DNA of 64,000 nucleotides from Oleisolibacter albus (lineage in GTDB: Bacteria > Pseudomonadota > Alphaproteobacteria > Azospirillales > Azospirillaceae): assembly GCF_003336875.1 (NCBI RefSeq), contig NZ_QGNJ01000001.1:579427-643426 (forward strand), given 5' to 3'. Every line of letters begins with the position of its first letter. Position 1 is the stretch's first letter. The position numbers were made by a program, and so were the translations under genes. This document shows positions 7,927 through 16,203 of the stretch, piece by piece. The notes under the pieces are model-generated. The model was not told the origin of the DNA. It ran no database searches and was given only the letters and a program-made list of their open reading frames with translations.

Positions 7927-9384
7927 TTACTGACCGGCTGCCACCGAGAAGCCGGCAGCCCCATCGAAGGTATACAGCGTCGCCGTCTGGACCACATCCA
8001 GCCCGGCCGCGGCAAAACGGCCGACCAGGGCGCCCACATCGGCGCCGGAGATGGTGTCGCGCCCATCGCCCATGACGCGCAGGCGCCAATGGTCGGTGCA
8101 GAAGGTCTCCGGCGCGCCCTCCGGCCAGACCTTCTGGCCGCGGTTGGAGATCATCACCAGCTTCAGCCCGCTGCCGATCAGCGGCTGCACGCGGGCGGCC
8201 ATCTCGTCACCGGTCCCCCCCTTGTGGTCCAGGAACAGATCGACGCCGACCTGGACCTTGCGTACCGGGGCCACCTCTTTCAGCGTGATTCCGGCGAAGC
8301 TGGACTTCTCGCCGACCTGATAGCTGGCCGGGGTCAGGGTGGTGGGGCGCTCGCCCAGCCGGTCGATCAGGTTCACCGCGAAGTCGCGGGTGCCGACGCG
8401 GGCCTTGGACACGCCGCGCTTGAAGATGTCGACGGTGTGGATGCCGTCCTCGATCATCTTCAGCCAGGCATTGTGGATCTTCTCCGCCGCCGCGGCCTGG
8501 CCGATATGGACCAGCATCATGACCGAGGCCAGGATCAGGCCCGACGGGTTGGCGATGCCCTTGCCGGCGATGGTGGGGGCGGAACCGTGGATGGCCTCGA
8601 ACATGGCGCACTGGTCGCCGATGTTCGACGATCCGGCCAGGCCGACCGAGCCGGTGATCTGGGCGGCGATGTCGGAAATGATGTCGCCGTACAGGTTCAG
8701 CGTGACGATGACGTCGAAATGCTCCGGCGTGTCGGCCAGACGGGCCGCGCCGATATCGACGATCATGGTCTCATGTTCGATCTCGGGATACTCGGCCGCG
8801 ATCTCGTCGAAGATGCGATGGAACAGGCCATCGCTGATCTTCATGATGTTGTCCTTGACGAAGGCCGTGACCTTGCGCCGGTGGTTGGCGCGGGCATATT
8901 CGAAGGCGTAACGGATGATCTTCTCCGACCCCGGCCGGGAGATCAGCTTCACCGCCTGCGTGACCTCCTGGCTCTGCCGGTATTCGATGCCGGCATAGAG
9001 GTCCTCCTCGTTCTCGCGCACGATGACCACATCCATCTTGGGATGCTTGGTGCTGACGAACGGGTGGTAGCTGACGCAGGGGCGGATATTGGCGAACAGA
9101 CCCAGCGCGCCGCGGATGGTCACGTTCAGCGACTTGTAGCCGCCGCCCTGCGGGGTGGTGATCGGGGCCTTCAGGAACACCTTGGTCCGGCGCAGGCTTT
9201 CCCAGGCGCTGGGCTCCATCCCGTTGAGGATGCCGCGCTTGTAGACGCTTTCGCCGATCTGGATCTCTTCGAAGGCGAGATTGGCACCGCTGGCCTGGAG
9301 CACTTCCAGGGTGGCGTCCATGATCTCGGGGCCGATGCCATCGCCGCGGGCGATGGTGATCGGAGTCGGAGCGGTGTCCGTCAT
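7927..9384 (-). CDS. Isocitrate dehydrogenase, long Rickettsia/Thermus-type
   Basis: 485 residues. Residues 1-340 form the isocitrate/isopropylmalate dehydrogenase fold, with ITIARGDGIGPEIM, substrate and phosphate residues in KSLNVTIRGALGLFANIRPC, VVIVRENEEDLYAGIEY, the catalytic TAFVKDNIMKISDG, and metal/nucleotide region residues in NLYGDIISDIAAQITG and EAIHGSAPTIAGKG. The extra ~130-residue C-terminal domain is typical of the TIGR02924-like group found in Rickettsiales and other alphaproteobacteria. The predicted reaction is isocitrate to 2-oxoglutarate; the cofactor (NAD or NADP) is not decided here. It is unlike the 405-residue enzyme at 3405-4622, so this genome has two isocitrate dehydrogenases of different subfamilies 3.3 kb apart. 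A homoisocitrate or tartrate-like role is a less likely alternative. Confidence 0.85.
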   Translation of the reverse strand: MTDTAPTPITIARGDGIGPEIMDATLEVLQASGANLAFEEIQIGESVYKRGILNGMEPSAWESLRRTKVFLKAPITTPQGGGYKSLNVTIRGALGLFANIRPCVSYHPFVSTKHPKMDVVIVRENEEDLYAGIEYRQSQEVTQAVKLISRPGSEKIIRYAFEYARANHRRKVTAFVKDNIMKISDGLFHRIFDEIAAEYPEIEHETMIVDIGAARLADTPEHFDVIVTLNLYGDIISDIAAQITGSVGLAGSSNIGDQCAMFEAIHGSAPTIAGKGIANPSGLILASVMMLVHIGQAAAAEKIHNAWLKMIEDGIHTVDIFKRGVSKARVGTRDFAVNLIDRLGERPTTLTPASYQVGEKSSFAGITLKEVAPVRKVQVGVDLFLDHKGGTGDEMAARVQPLIGSGLKLVMISNRGQKVWPEGAPETFCTDHWRLRVMGDGRDTISGADVGALVGRFAAAGLDVVQTATLYTFDGAAGFSVAAGQ

Positions 9385-9639
9385 TCCGTGTCGTCCTTTC
9401 CTGTCCCGTCCCCTTCAGCGGGGTTTCCCGGGCGGCGCGACACTACTGCCAGGGCCATCGGGATTCAACGGAATGCTGTCCCGATCGATCGGTTGACCGC
9501 CGACTTGATGCAGGCCGGACACGATTCCGGCGCCGACGCGATGGGCTGGAATGGGGGATGTGCGGATTTTTCCGGATTAAACCGCGGACAGGCGCGTACT
9601 CTGGACAAAGGAGGGGCAAGGTCCCCCCTGGGAACCCTG

Positions 9640-10155
9640 ATGACCGAGACGCCGTTCCGGGCCGAACTGGCCCAGCATATCGCCAGTCTGCGCCGCTTCG
9701 CCCTCGCCCTGTCCCGTGACGAGACCGAGGCGGAGGATCTGGTGCAGGAATGCCTGGCCCGCGCCATCGCCGGCGCCGCCACCTGGCGGCCGGATGCGCC
9801 GTTGCGCCCCTGGCTGTTCCGCATCCTGCACAATGTCCATATCAGCAATCTGCGCCGGCAGCGGGTGCGCAGCGCCTGGGCCAGCGCGGCCCAGCGCGGA
9901 GAAAGCGCCGAAGCCGACCAGGCGCTGAAGGTCGAGGTCGAGCAGACATTGGCGGCCCTGGAGCGGCTGCCCGAACCCCAGCGCGCGGCCGTGCTGCTGG
10001 TGGCGGTGGACGGGCTTCGCTATGACGAGGCCGCCCAGCGCCTGGGCCTGCCCATGGGCACCTTCATGTCGCGTCTGGCCCGCGGGCGCGAAGCTCTCCG
10101 CACCGTAATGGACGGCACCCGCCGGCCGGACCTCAGGGTGGTTGACAAGCCATGA
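9640..10155 (+). CDS. ECF-family RNA polymerase sigma factor
   Basis: 171 residues with sigma region 2 (RRFALALSRDETEAEDLVQECLARAI ... RPWLFRILHNVHISNLRR) and region 4 (ALERLPEPQRAAVLLVAVDG ... YDEAAQRLGLPMGTFMSRLARGREAL). The ATG at 9640 has only a modest ribosome site (GGGAA). Its stop overlaps the start of the anti-sigma gene by 4 bases (ATGA, 10152-10155), so the pair is translationally coupled. It should direct RNA polymerase to a small stress or envelope regulon when released from the membrane anti-sigma factor. Confidence 0.93.
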   Translation: MTETPFRAELAQHIASLRRFALALSRDETEAEDLVQECLARAIAGAATWRPDAPLRPWLFRILHNVHISNLRRQRVRSAWASAAQRGESAEADQALKVEVEQTLAALERLPEPQRAAVLLVAVDGLRYDEAAQRLGLPMGTFMSRLARGREALRTVMDGTRRPDLRVVDKP

Positions 10156-10946
10156 GTGCCCAGGATCCCGATGATCTGGAACTGCACGCCTTCCTCGACG
10201 GCGAACTGTCGCCCGAGCAGGAGGCACAGATCCTGGCGCGGCTGGACACCGATCCGTCGCTGCGCGCCCGGCTGCGCCGGCAGGCCGAACTGCAGCTGCC
10301 CCTGATGTCGGGCCTGACCCCGGCCTTCCGCGGGTCCTCGCACGCCCTGGCCCACCGTCTGGCCGATCTGCTGGAGCAGCGCGCCCATATCCCCGGCACG
10401 CCGCGCTGGCGCCGGTGGCTGCCGCGGGGACTGGCGGCCATGCTGCTGCTGGGGCTCGGCTGGACCGGCCATGCCGGATTAGACCGGCTGCTTGGCCCCC
10501 GCCTGCCACCCTACGCGCTGGAGACGGTGCAGCAGCACGAGCTGTTCGCCCATGACCCGACCCGCCCGGTGGAGATCCCGGCCTCGCGCAACACCGAAAT
10601 GGTGACCTGGCTGTCCGAGCGCCTGGGCCGCCCGGTGGAGGTACCGGACCTGCGGCTGCTGGGGCTGGAGCTGGTCGGCGGGCGCCTGACCGGCAGCGAG
10701 GACGGACCGCTGGCCCAGTTGCTCTACCAGGACCGGGCAGGACGGCGCCTCACCCTGTCGCTGATCGCGGCCGAGGCCGACGTGCCGGAGGAGGATGTGC
10801 CGGCGGACGGGGTGGAGACCGCCTCGGTGGACGGGCTGTCGGTCGCCTATTGGCGCGGCGAGCATTTCGCCTACGCCCTGGTTGCCGTCTCCCCCCCGAC
10901 CCAGGTGGAGCGCATCGCCTCGGCCATGCTGGCCCGCAGCCGCTGA
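10152..10946 (+). CDS. Transmembrane anti-sigma factor
   Basis: 264 residues. The N-terminal cytoplasmic part begins DDLELHAFLDGELSPEQEAQ, the typical opening of alphaproteobacterial anti-sigma factors. One membrane segment (about residues 91-108, GLAAMLLLGLGWTGHAGL) follows, then a ~150-residue periplasmic domain. The zinc HxxxCxxC motif of ZAS anti-sigmas is absent. The periplasmic domain (MVTWLSERLGRPVEVPDLRLLGLELVGGRL ... VDGLSVAYWRGEHFAYALVA) resembles that of ChrR/RsgI-unrelated 'FecR-less' anti-sigmas widespread in Rhodospirillales. It is co-translated with the ECF sigma factor directly upstream and is presumably its antagonist. Confidence 0.88.
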   Translation: MSAQDPDDLELHAFLDGELSPEQEAQILARLDTDPSLRARLRRQAELQLPLMSGLTPAFRGSSHALAHRLADLLEQRAHIPGTPRWRRWLPRGLAAMLLLGLGWTGHAGLDRLLGPRLPPYALETVQQHELFAHDPTRPVEIPASRNTEMVTWLSERLGRPVEVPDLRLLGLELVGGRLTGSEDGPLAQLLYQDRAGRRLTLSLIAAEADVPEEDVPADGVETASVDGLSVAYWRGEHFAYALVAVSPPTQVERIASAMLARSR

Positions 10947-11046
10947 CGGCCCCGGCAGGCAGACAGACAGACCGGTCGGCAGACAGGTCGGTGGGCCGCT
11001 GGCCTGCCCGGGGGCCCGGCATCCGGCCGGCGGTTCAGCCCCGGGT

Positions 11047-12222
11047 TCAGGCCATCATCGCCCGGCGGCGCTCCTGGCGGCGCTCGCGCAGCCAGGCCAG
11101 GGCGAACAGCAGCCCGACCCCGCCCAGGGCGGCGACGGCACCGGCCGGAACCGAAAGCGGCCCGCGCCAGCCTTCCAGGGCCGCCGCTGCATAGACCAGC
11201 AGCACATGGGCCAGATAGATCTGCAGGGAATGACGCCCCAGCAATGTCAGCGGCGTCCAGCCGAACAGGGCACGCAGGCTGCCGGCCAGCCGCTGCACCG
11301 GCCGATGTCGGCTGACCGGACCGGCCAGGAACAGCCAGGTCACCACATAGGCCAGGGCCAGGAAGTTCACCACCAGCAGCAATCCCAGCTCGGTGCGGTC
11401 GGCATGGCGGATGAAGCGGTCGGCCTGGGCCGGACCAAGCCAGTCCATACCCCAGAGCAGGCGGTAGAGCGCAAAGACCGCCAGCACCCCGAGGGCGAGG
11501 CGCAGCGGCAGGGACCGCTCCGGCAGCCGGCCCCAGTCGAGACGGCCGGCCCCGGTGAGCGCCCCCAGCGCCAGACCGGCGACGAACAGCAGCTGCCAGG
11601 CCAGGGGATTGAAGTGGCCCTTGAGATAGGCGCCCGGCAGCACACCGTCCAGAAGCGCATCCATCGCCGTCATCAGCGGAAAATGCCAGCCGAGCTGAAC
11701 CGCCGCCCACACCCCCAGGCTCCCGGCCAGCACCGCGGCTGTATGCCCGGCCAGGATCAGCCGCAGCAGCGCGGGCGCCGCCAGCAGATACAGGATATAC
11801 TGGGGCAATATGTCCATCAGGCTGGGCTGGTACAGCATCAGCGCCGCCGCGGTGACGACGCTTCCGGGGTTGCTCCAGAGGTCGGGGATATAGACCTGCC
11901 AGGCCTGCCCCACGGCCGGGGCCGCGACTGCGGCTGTGACCAGCACGGCCAGAAGCAGCAGGGATTGCTGCCACAGCTCCCAGGCCCGCGCCCGGGTGCG
12001 GGCGGTGAAGCGATCAACCTGTCCCCTCGCTGCCTGCCGGGCGCCCATCAGCCCCAGCACCAGCCCGGACAGGAAGACGAAGCCCTGGGCGTCCTGCACA
12101 TACCCCAACCCGGCATGGCTGGCCATGGCCAGATTCTGCGCCCCGGCGAACGGCAGGTGATGGAACAGCATGAAGACAAGGAAATAGCCACGCAGGCCAT
12201 CCAGGATGTCGATACGACGCAT
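11047..12222 (-). CDS. OpgC-family integral membrane protein
   Basis: 391 residues with about ten hydrophobic segments. It opens with RIDILDGLRGYFLVFMLFHHLPF, the signature of OpgC proteins, which add succinyl groups to osmoregulated periplasmic glucans, and more widely of acyltransferase-3-like membrane enzymes. The HH pair after the first segment is the expected catalytic region. The C-terminal half includes the LLGRHSLQIYLAHVLLVY motif common to the superfamily. No opgGH glucan synthase genes are nearby, so the acceptor is unknown. The start is placed at the ATG at 12222 by alignment to the family; the ribosome site is weak. Confidence 0.85.
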   Translation of the reverse strand: MRRIDILDGLRGYFLVFMLFHHLPFAGAQNLAMASHAGLGYVQDAQGFVFLSGLVLGLMGARQAARGQVDRFTARTRARAWELWQQSLLLLAVLVTAAVAAPAVGQAWQVYIPDLWSNPGSVVTAAALMLYQPSLMDILPQYILYLLAAPALLRLILAGHTAAVLAGSLGVWAAVQLGWHFPLMTAMDALLDGVLPGAYLKGHFNPLAWQLLFVAGLALGALTGAGRLDWGRLPERSLPLRLALGVLAVFALYRLLWGMDWLGPAQADRFIRHADRTELGLLLVVNFLALAYVVTWLFLAGPVSRHRPVQRLAGSLRALFGWTPLTLLGRHSLQIYLAHVLLVYAAAALEGWRGPLSVPAGAVAALGGVGLLFALAWLRERRQERRRAMMA

Positions 12223-12332
12223 GCGGCGGCAGCCATCCGGTTCCGGGAGGCCGGCGCACCGGCCCTTACTGCTCCACTTACGCCCCGGCGGCCATCCTCA
12301 TCCGCCGGCCCTGCCTTTTTCCCCGCCGCACC

Positions 12333-13520
12333 TCAATGGTTCAGCGCCCGCATGCCGGCATCCAGCCCCTCCAGGGTCAGCGGATACATGCGCCCGCCCA
12401 TGATCTCGCGCAGCATGCCGACGGAGCGGACATAGCCCCAGCTGTCCTGTGCCATCGGGTTCAGCCAGACGGCACGGCTGTACTGGTCCAGCAGCCGGCG
12501 CATCCAGACCATGCCGGCCTCGGCGTTGAAATGCTCGACGCTGCCGCCGGGCTGCACGATCTCATAAGGGCTCATGCTGGCATCGCCGACGAAGACCAGC
12601 CGGTAATCCGGCCCGTAGGTGTGGATGACGTCCAGCGTGGACAGGCGCTCGTCGCGGCGGCGGTTGTCCTTCCACACGCCCTCATAGACGCAGTTGTGGA
12701 AGTAGAAATACTCAAGATGCTTGAACTCGCTGCGGGCGGCGCTGAACAGCTCCTCGCAGACGCGGATATGGTCGTCCATCGAGCCGCCCACGTCCAGGAA
12801 CAGCAGCACCTTCACGGCATTGCGCCGCTCCGGCACCAGCTTGAGGTCGAGCCAGCCGGCATTGCGGGCGGTGGAACGGATGGTGTCCGGCAGATCCAGC
12901 GTCTCCGCCGCCCCCTGGCGGGCGAATTTGCGCAGGCGCCGCAGGGCCACCTTGATGTTGCGGGTGCCCAATTCCACCGTGTCGTCGAGATTGCGGAAGT
13001 CGCGCCGGTCCCAGACCTTGACCGCCCGCCGGTGCCGGCTCTCGTTCTGGCCGATGCGGATGCCCTCGGGATTGTAGCCATGGGCGCCGAAGGGGCTGGT
13101 GCCGCCGGTGCCGATCCATTTGCTGCCGCCCTGGTGGCGCTCCGTCTGCTCGCGCAGCCGCTGCGCCAGCGTTTCCATCAGCCGGTCCCAGCCGCCCAGG
13201 GCCTGGATCCTGGCCTTCTCCTCCTCGGTCAGCAGCTTTTCCGTCAGCTTGCGCAGCCATTCCTCGGGGATGCGGGCGAAGATCTCCTCCGGGCTGGCGG
13301 CCCCGCCGCTCTCCAGCCCCTTGAACACCTGCCCGAACACACGGTCGAACTTGTCCAGGTTGCGCTCGTCCTTCACCAGCACGGTGCGGGCCAGGATATA
13401 AAAATCATCGACGCTGTAGCCGGCGATGCCGGCCTGCATGGCCTCCATCAGGGCCAGATATTCCTTGAGGCTGACCGGCACCCCGGCGCTGCGCAGCGCA
13501 TAGAACAAGGTGGGAAACAT
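12333..13520 (-). CDS. VWA/CoxE-like protein, partner of a MoxR ATPase
   Basis: About 395 residues. The start at 13520 (MFPTLFYALRSAGVP) has GGAGGGCAGG immediately upstream. The C-terminal half is a VWA domain of the CoxE type: the metal site reads FLDVGGSMDDH in place of the canonical DxSxS, as in this family, followed by FVGDASMSPYEI. The N-terminal half is helical with the linker GGTSPFGAHGYNPEGIRIG. Family knowledge: these proteins work with MoxR-family AAA+ ATPases in metallocofactor or complex maturation. The ATPase (18580-19428) is normally adjacent but here lies 5 kb away on the same strand, separated by a hydrolase, a cyclase and egtDB. Confidence 0.87.
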   Translation of the reverse strand: MFPTLFYALRSAGVPVSLKEYLALMEAMQAGIAGYSVDDFYILARTVLVKDERNLDKFDRVFGQVFKGLESGGAASPEEIFARIPEEWLRKLTEKLLTEEEKARIQALGGWDRLMETLAQRLREQTERHQGGSKWIGTGGTSPFGAHGYNPEGIRIGQNESRHRRAVKVWDRRDFRNLDDTVELGTRNIKVALRRLRKFARQGAAETLDLPDTIRSTARNAGWLDLKLVPERRNAVKVLLFLDVGGSMDDHIRVCEELFSAARSEFKHLEYFYFHNCVYEGVWKDNRRRDERLSTLDVIHTYGPDYRLVFVGDASMSPYEIVQPGGSVEHFNAEAGMVWMRRLLDQYSRAVWLNPMAQDSWGYVRSVGMLREIMGGRMYPLTLEGLDAGMRALNH

Positions 13521-13612
13521 CCTGCCCTCCCCGGCTTGGACTTCTGGCGCCGGCGCTGCGCCCCGCCCCGTTCCCTTATCGTCACGCGGGCACAGCGTCA
13601 ACGCGCGGCCCG

Positions 13613-14644
13613 CTATTTCCGCTGCCAGCGGTCCTGCGGCTCCAGCACCGACCGCGGTCCCTCCCCGGCCGCACCGGTCCCGTCCAGCCAGGCCCGTGCC
13701 GCCGCATCCCCGCGCAGCATGGCCTCCCAGAAGGCCGTGCTGATGGCCAGGATGGCGCGGTGATGGTTGGGGTTGCGCGGGGCGCGGTCGCCGGGCAGCG
13801 GCCGGTCGCCGAAGGCGGAATGCGCCGCCCCGTCCAGCACCAGCTCGTACTTGCCGCCGGGCGGCAATGCCGGATAGACGGCCAGCCGGTCCTCGACCCC
13901 GATATCCCCGATGGGGGAGCGGTCCTCCGTCCCCGTCATCAGCAGCCAGGGAATGGTGACCGTGCCGAAGGCGCTGGCGGCGGAACCGTGGCGGGGGCTG
14001 CTGGGGCTCAAGGCCAGCGCCGCGCGGATGCGGCGATCGGTGAAGCGGTCACCGGAGCGGGCGAAGTGCTCCCCCGACACGGCCTGGGTGGTGATGGCCC
14101 CGAAGGAATGGCCGGACATGCCGACCCGGTCCAGATCCAGCAGCCCCCGCAGCGCATGGCCCGCCGTGCCGTTCCAGACGCCGAGCTGGTCCAGCACCAC
14201 CGGCACGTCGCCGGTCCGCAGACGGAAATTCTCCAGGTTGGCAGCCTGCCGCAGGGCGCGCACGGCCTCGGCCCGCTCCTTGCCCTGCCAGACCGCCACA
14301 TCGCTGCCGGGATGCTGCAGGAACACCACCACGAACCCGCGTGCGGCCCAGTGCCGGCCGAGATAGGCCGAGCCGGTCCGGCTGCCGCCCAGCCCGTGGC
14401 TGAACAGGATCACCGGAGCCGGTCCCGCCGCCACGGGCGGCAGATAGACCAGCACCGGCAGGTCGCGCTGGCGTGCCGGGTCCGGCACCGTCAATTCCAG
14501 GGTGCGCACGGCCTCGATGCCGGGGACCGCCAGCGGATCGTAAGACCCGGCCCCGCCTGCCGCCGGCGGCATGGCCATGGCCACGCTCGGCAGCAACACC
14601 AGCAGCAGCAGCATGACCAGCCACCGCCCACCCCCTCTGCGCAT
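13613..14644 (-). CDS. Secreted alpha/beta hydrolase (dienelactone/PAF-acetylhydrolase-like)
   Basis: About 343 residues from the ATG at 14644, preceded by GGGAG. A signal peptide (WLVMLLLLVLLPSVAMAMPP) leads into an alpha/beta-hydrolase fold. VILFSHGLGG carries the oxyanion-hole His-Gly, GMSGHSFGAIT is the nucleophile elbow (Ser in GHSFG), TGTEDRSPIGD holds the likely acid region, and LDGAAHSAFG the catalytic His. This organisation matches predicted dienelactone hydrolases and plasma PAF-acetylhydrolase-like proteins. The substrate is unknown and the location is periplasmic or secreted. Confidence 0.85.
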   Translation of the reverse strand: MRRGGGRWLVMLLLLVLLPSVAMAMPPAAGGAGSYDPLAVPGIEAVRTLELTVPDPARQRDLPVLVYLPPVAAGPAPVILFSHGLGGSRTGSAYLGRHWAARGFVVVFLQHPGSDVAVWQGKERAEAVRALRQAANLENFRLRTGDVPVVLDQLGVWNGTAGHALRGLLDLDRVGMSGHSFGAITTQAVSGEHFARSGDRFTDRRIRAALALSPSSPRHGSAASAFGTVTIPWLLMTGTEDRSPIGDIGVEDRLAVYPALPPGGKYELVLDGAAHSAFGDRPLPGDRAPRNPNHHRAILAISTAFWEAMLRGDAAARAWLDGTGAAGEGPRSVLEPQDRWQRK

Positions 14645-14744
14645 GATCCCGCTCCCGTCGCGTTTCACCGTTCCTGTACGGCGCCCGCCGGGAAACCCTG
14701 CACCGGTGCCGCATCCCGGCGACCGGTCCGCGGCAAAGCCGGGA

Positions 14745-16124
14745 TCACGCGGCAGCCGTCGGTGCGGCGGCTTCGGGCAGGCGGCGCGACCAGACAGCCA
14801 CAAGCCCTTCGCGTCCGCGCAGCGACATGGCCTCCAGCCGGCTGAATCCGGCCAGGGCCGTTTCCCCGTCGACGCTACGGGCCGCCTCCGCCACCTCGCC
14901 GCTGATGACGATGTCGGCCCGCAACTCGCGGGTCAGGTGCATCAGCCGGCTGGCCACATTGACCGTATCGCCGACCACGGTGAATTCCAGTCGGCGGTCG
15001 CCGCCGATATCACCGGCCACCACCGGCCCGTAATGCACACCGATGCCCAGACCCAACGGGGTCAGCCCCTGCGCCCGGCGCAGCCGGTTCCAGTCCTGCA
15101 TGGCCACCTGCATGGCGCGGGCACAGGCCAGTGCCGCCGCCGGATCGCGCGCGCTGGGCGACAGCAGGCCGAAGGTGGCCATGACACAGTCGCCGATATA
15201 TTTGTCCACGGTGCCGCTATGGGCGAACACCGCCTCCTCCATGCGCTGACGGAATCCGCGCAGCAGATCAATGATCTGCTCCGGCGCCGCATTCTCGCAC
15301 AGACGGGTGAAGCCGGTGAGATCGGCGAACAGCACGGCCACGGTCCGGGTCTGCGGATGGGCCAGCGGACTGTCCTTGGCCGCCAGCTTGTCCACCACCT
15401 CGGGCGAGAAATAGCGGGCCAGATTGGCCCGTTCCCGCTCGGTCGCCACCTGAGTGGCCACCAGTGTGCGCGAGCGCTTGACCGCCGCGGCCAGGGTCAA
15501 CGACACCAGCAGCAGGAACAATACCTGGCTGAACCAGCCGGACAGATCCACGGCATGGGGGTCGGTCATCAGCCGCACCACCTCGGCCGCCGGCCGGTCC
15601 CCCCACAGGGGGGGCTGGCTCATGGCATAGGTGCCGGGCTGGTTGAGAATCCACAGGACCGCCACCGACCAGCACAGGGCCGCCGCAACGCCGCTGAACA
15701 CCACCAGCCCCGGCATCTGCGCCAGGGCCGCGCCGGCGATGAAGACGAAGAAGGAGGAGAACCAGACCGTATGCAGGGCCAGAGCCTGCGGCACCACCTC
15801 GTCCCCCACGGTGATCGGGGCCGCCATCACGGCGGTGATGATGGCATGGTCCAGCACCACGGCGGCGAACAGCATCCAGGGCCGGAACCAGCGGGTACGG
15901 CTCAGCGCCCAGGTGCCCAGCCCGATCGCGGCCAGCAGGCTCAAGGTGATATAGGGCAGCGGATCGGTGGCTTTCCCGTCCAGGAACAGCACCCAGCCCA
16001 GCAGCACCCCCAGGGCGACCAGCCGGGCCCGTGTGGCCAGAACGATGCCGTGCCGCTGTTCGCGCTGGAAGGCGCGATGCAGGCGGGCCGCCTGCCGCTC
16101 CGTCAGTTCCTCCACGCCCGTCAT
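14745..16124 (-). CDS. Membrane-bound class III adenylate/guanylate cyclase
   Basis: About 459 residues; the ATG at 16124 has GGGGGGAA 8 bases upstream. The N-terminal ~215 residues hold roughly six hydrophobic segments. A short linker (QVATERERANLARYFSPEVV) leads to a class III cyclase domain: TVAVLFADLTGFTRL and KYIGDCVMATFG provide the two metal-binding Asp, GIGVHYGPVVAGDIG and FTVVGDTVNVASRLM the conserved core. It should make cAMP (or cGMP) in response to a membrane or envelope signal. The substrate-specifying residues cannot be assigned with confidence. A 17-bp inverted repeat sits 23 bases upstream of the start. Confidence 0.9.
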   Translation of the reverse strand: MTGVEELTERQAARLHRAFQREQRHGIVLATRARLVALGVLLGWVLFLDGKATDPLPYITLSLLAAIGLGTWALSRTRWFRPWMLFAAVVLDHAIITAVMAAPITVGDEVVPQALALHTVWFSSFFVFIAGAALAQMPGLVVFSGVAAALCWSVAVLWILNQPGTYAMSQPPLWGDRPAAEVVRLMTDPHAVDLSGWFSQVLFLLLVSLTLAAAVKRSRTLVATQVATERERANLARYFSPEVVDKLAAKDSPLAHPQTRTVAVLFADLTGFTRLCENAAPEQIIDLLRGFRQRMEEAVFAHSGTVDKYIGDCVMATFGLLSPSARDPAAALACARAMQVAMQDWNRLRRAQGLTPLGLGIGVHYGPVVAGDIGGDRRLEFTVVGDTVNVASRLMHLTRELRADIVISGEVAEAARSVDGETALAGFSRLEAMSLRGREGLVAVWSRRLPEAAAPTAAA

Positions 16125-16146
16125 CTGCCATTCCCCCCAAGAACCG

Positions 16147-16163
16147 TACTGCACCGTACAGTA
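16147..16163. promoter_or_regulatory. Inverted repeat upstream of the cyclase gene (possible operator)
   Basis: TACTGCACCGTACAGTA has perfect TACTG/CAGTA half-sites around a 7-base spacer, and the CCGTAC phrase is repeated just upstream (16144-16149). It lies in the 79-base gap between egtD and the cyclase start, where an operator or start site for the cyclase would be expected. No matching regulator was identified. Confidence 0.4.
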
Positions 16164-16203
16164 ACTTAGGGGTCGGCGACAATCGCGGCGAAAGCGTGGC
16201 GTC

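Noticed and set aside
8089..10155. A 688-codon open frame antisense to the long isocitrate dehydrogenase, running into the ECF sigma gene
   Set aside because: Only the last 171 codons (from 9640) are a real protein. The rest mirrors a GC-rich gene on the other strand, with His/Gly/Gln-rich low-complexity translation typical of such shadows.
10955..10993. The CAGACAGACAGAC and GGTCGGCAGACAGGTCGG repeats after the anti-sigma gene
   Set aside because: Short simple-sequence slippage with no partner element; nothing further can be supported.
10795..12435. A 546-codon frame opposite the OpgC-like gene
   Set aside because: The translation is Gln/Arg/Pro-rich with no motif, while the minus strand encodes a clear multi-span membrane protein.
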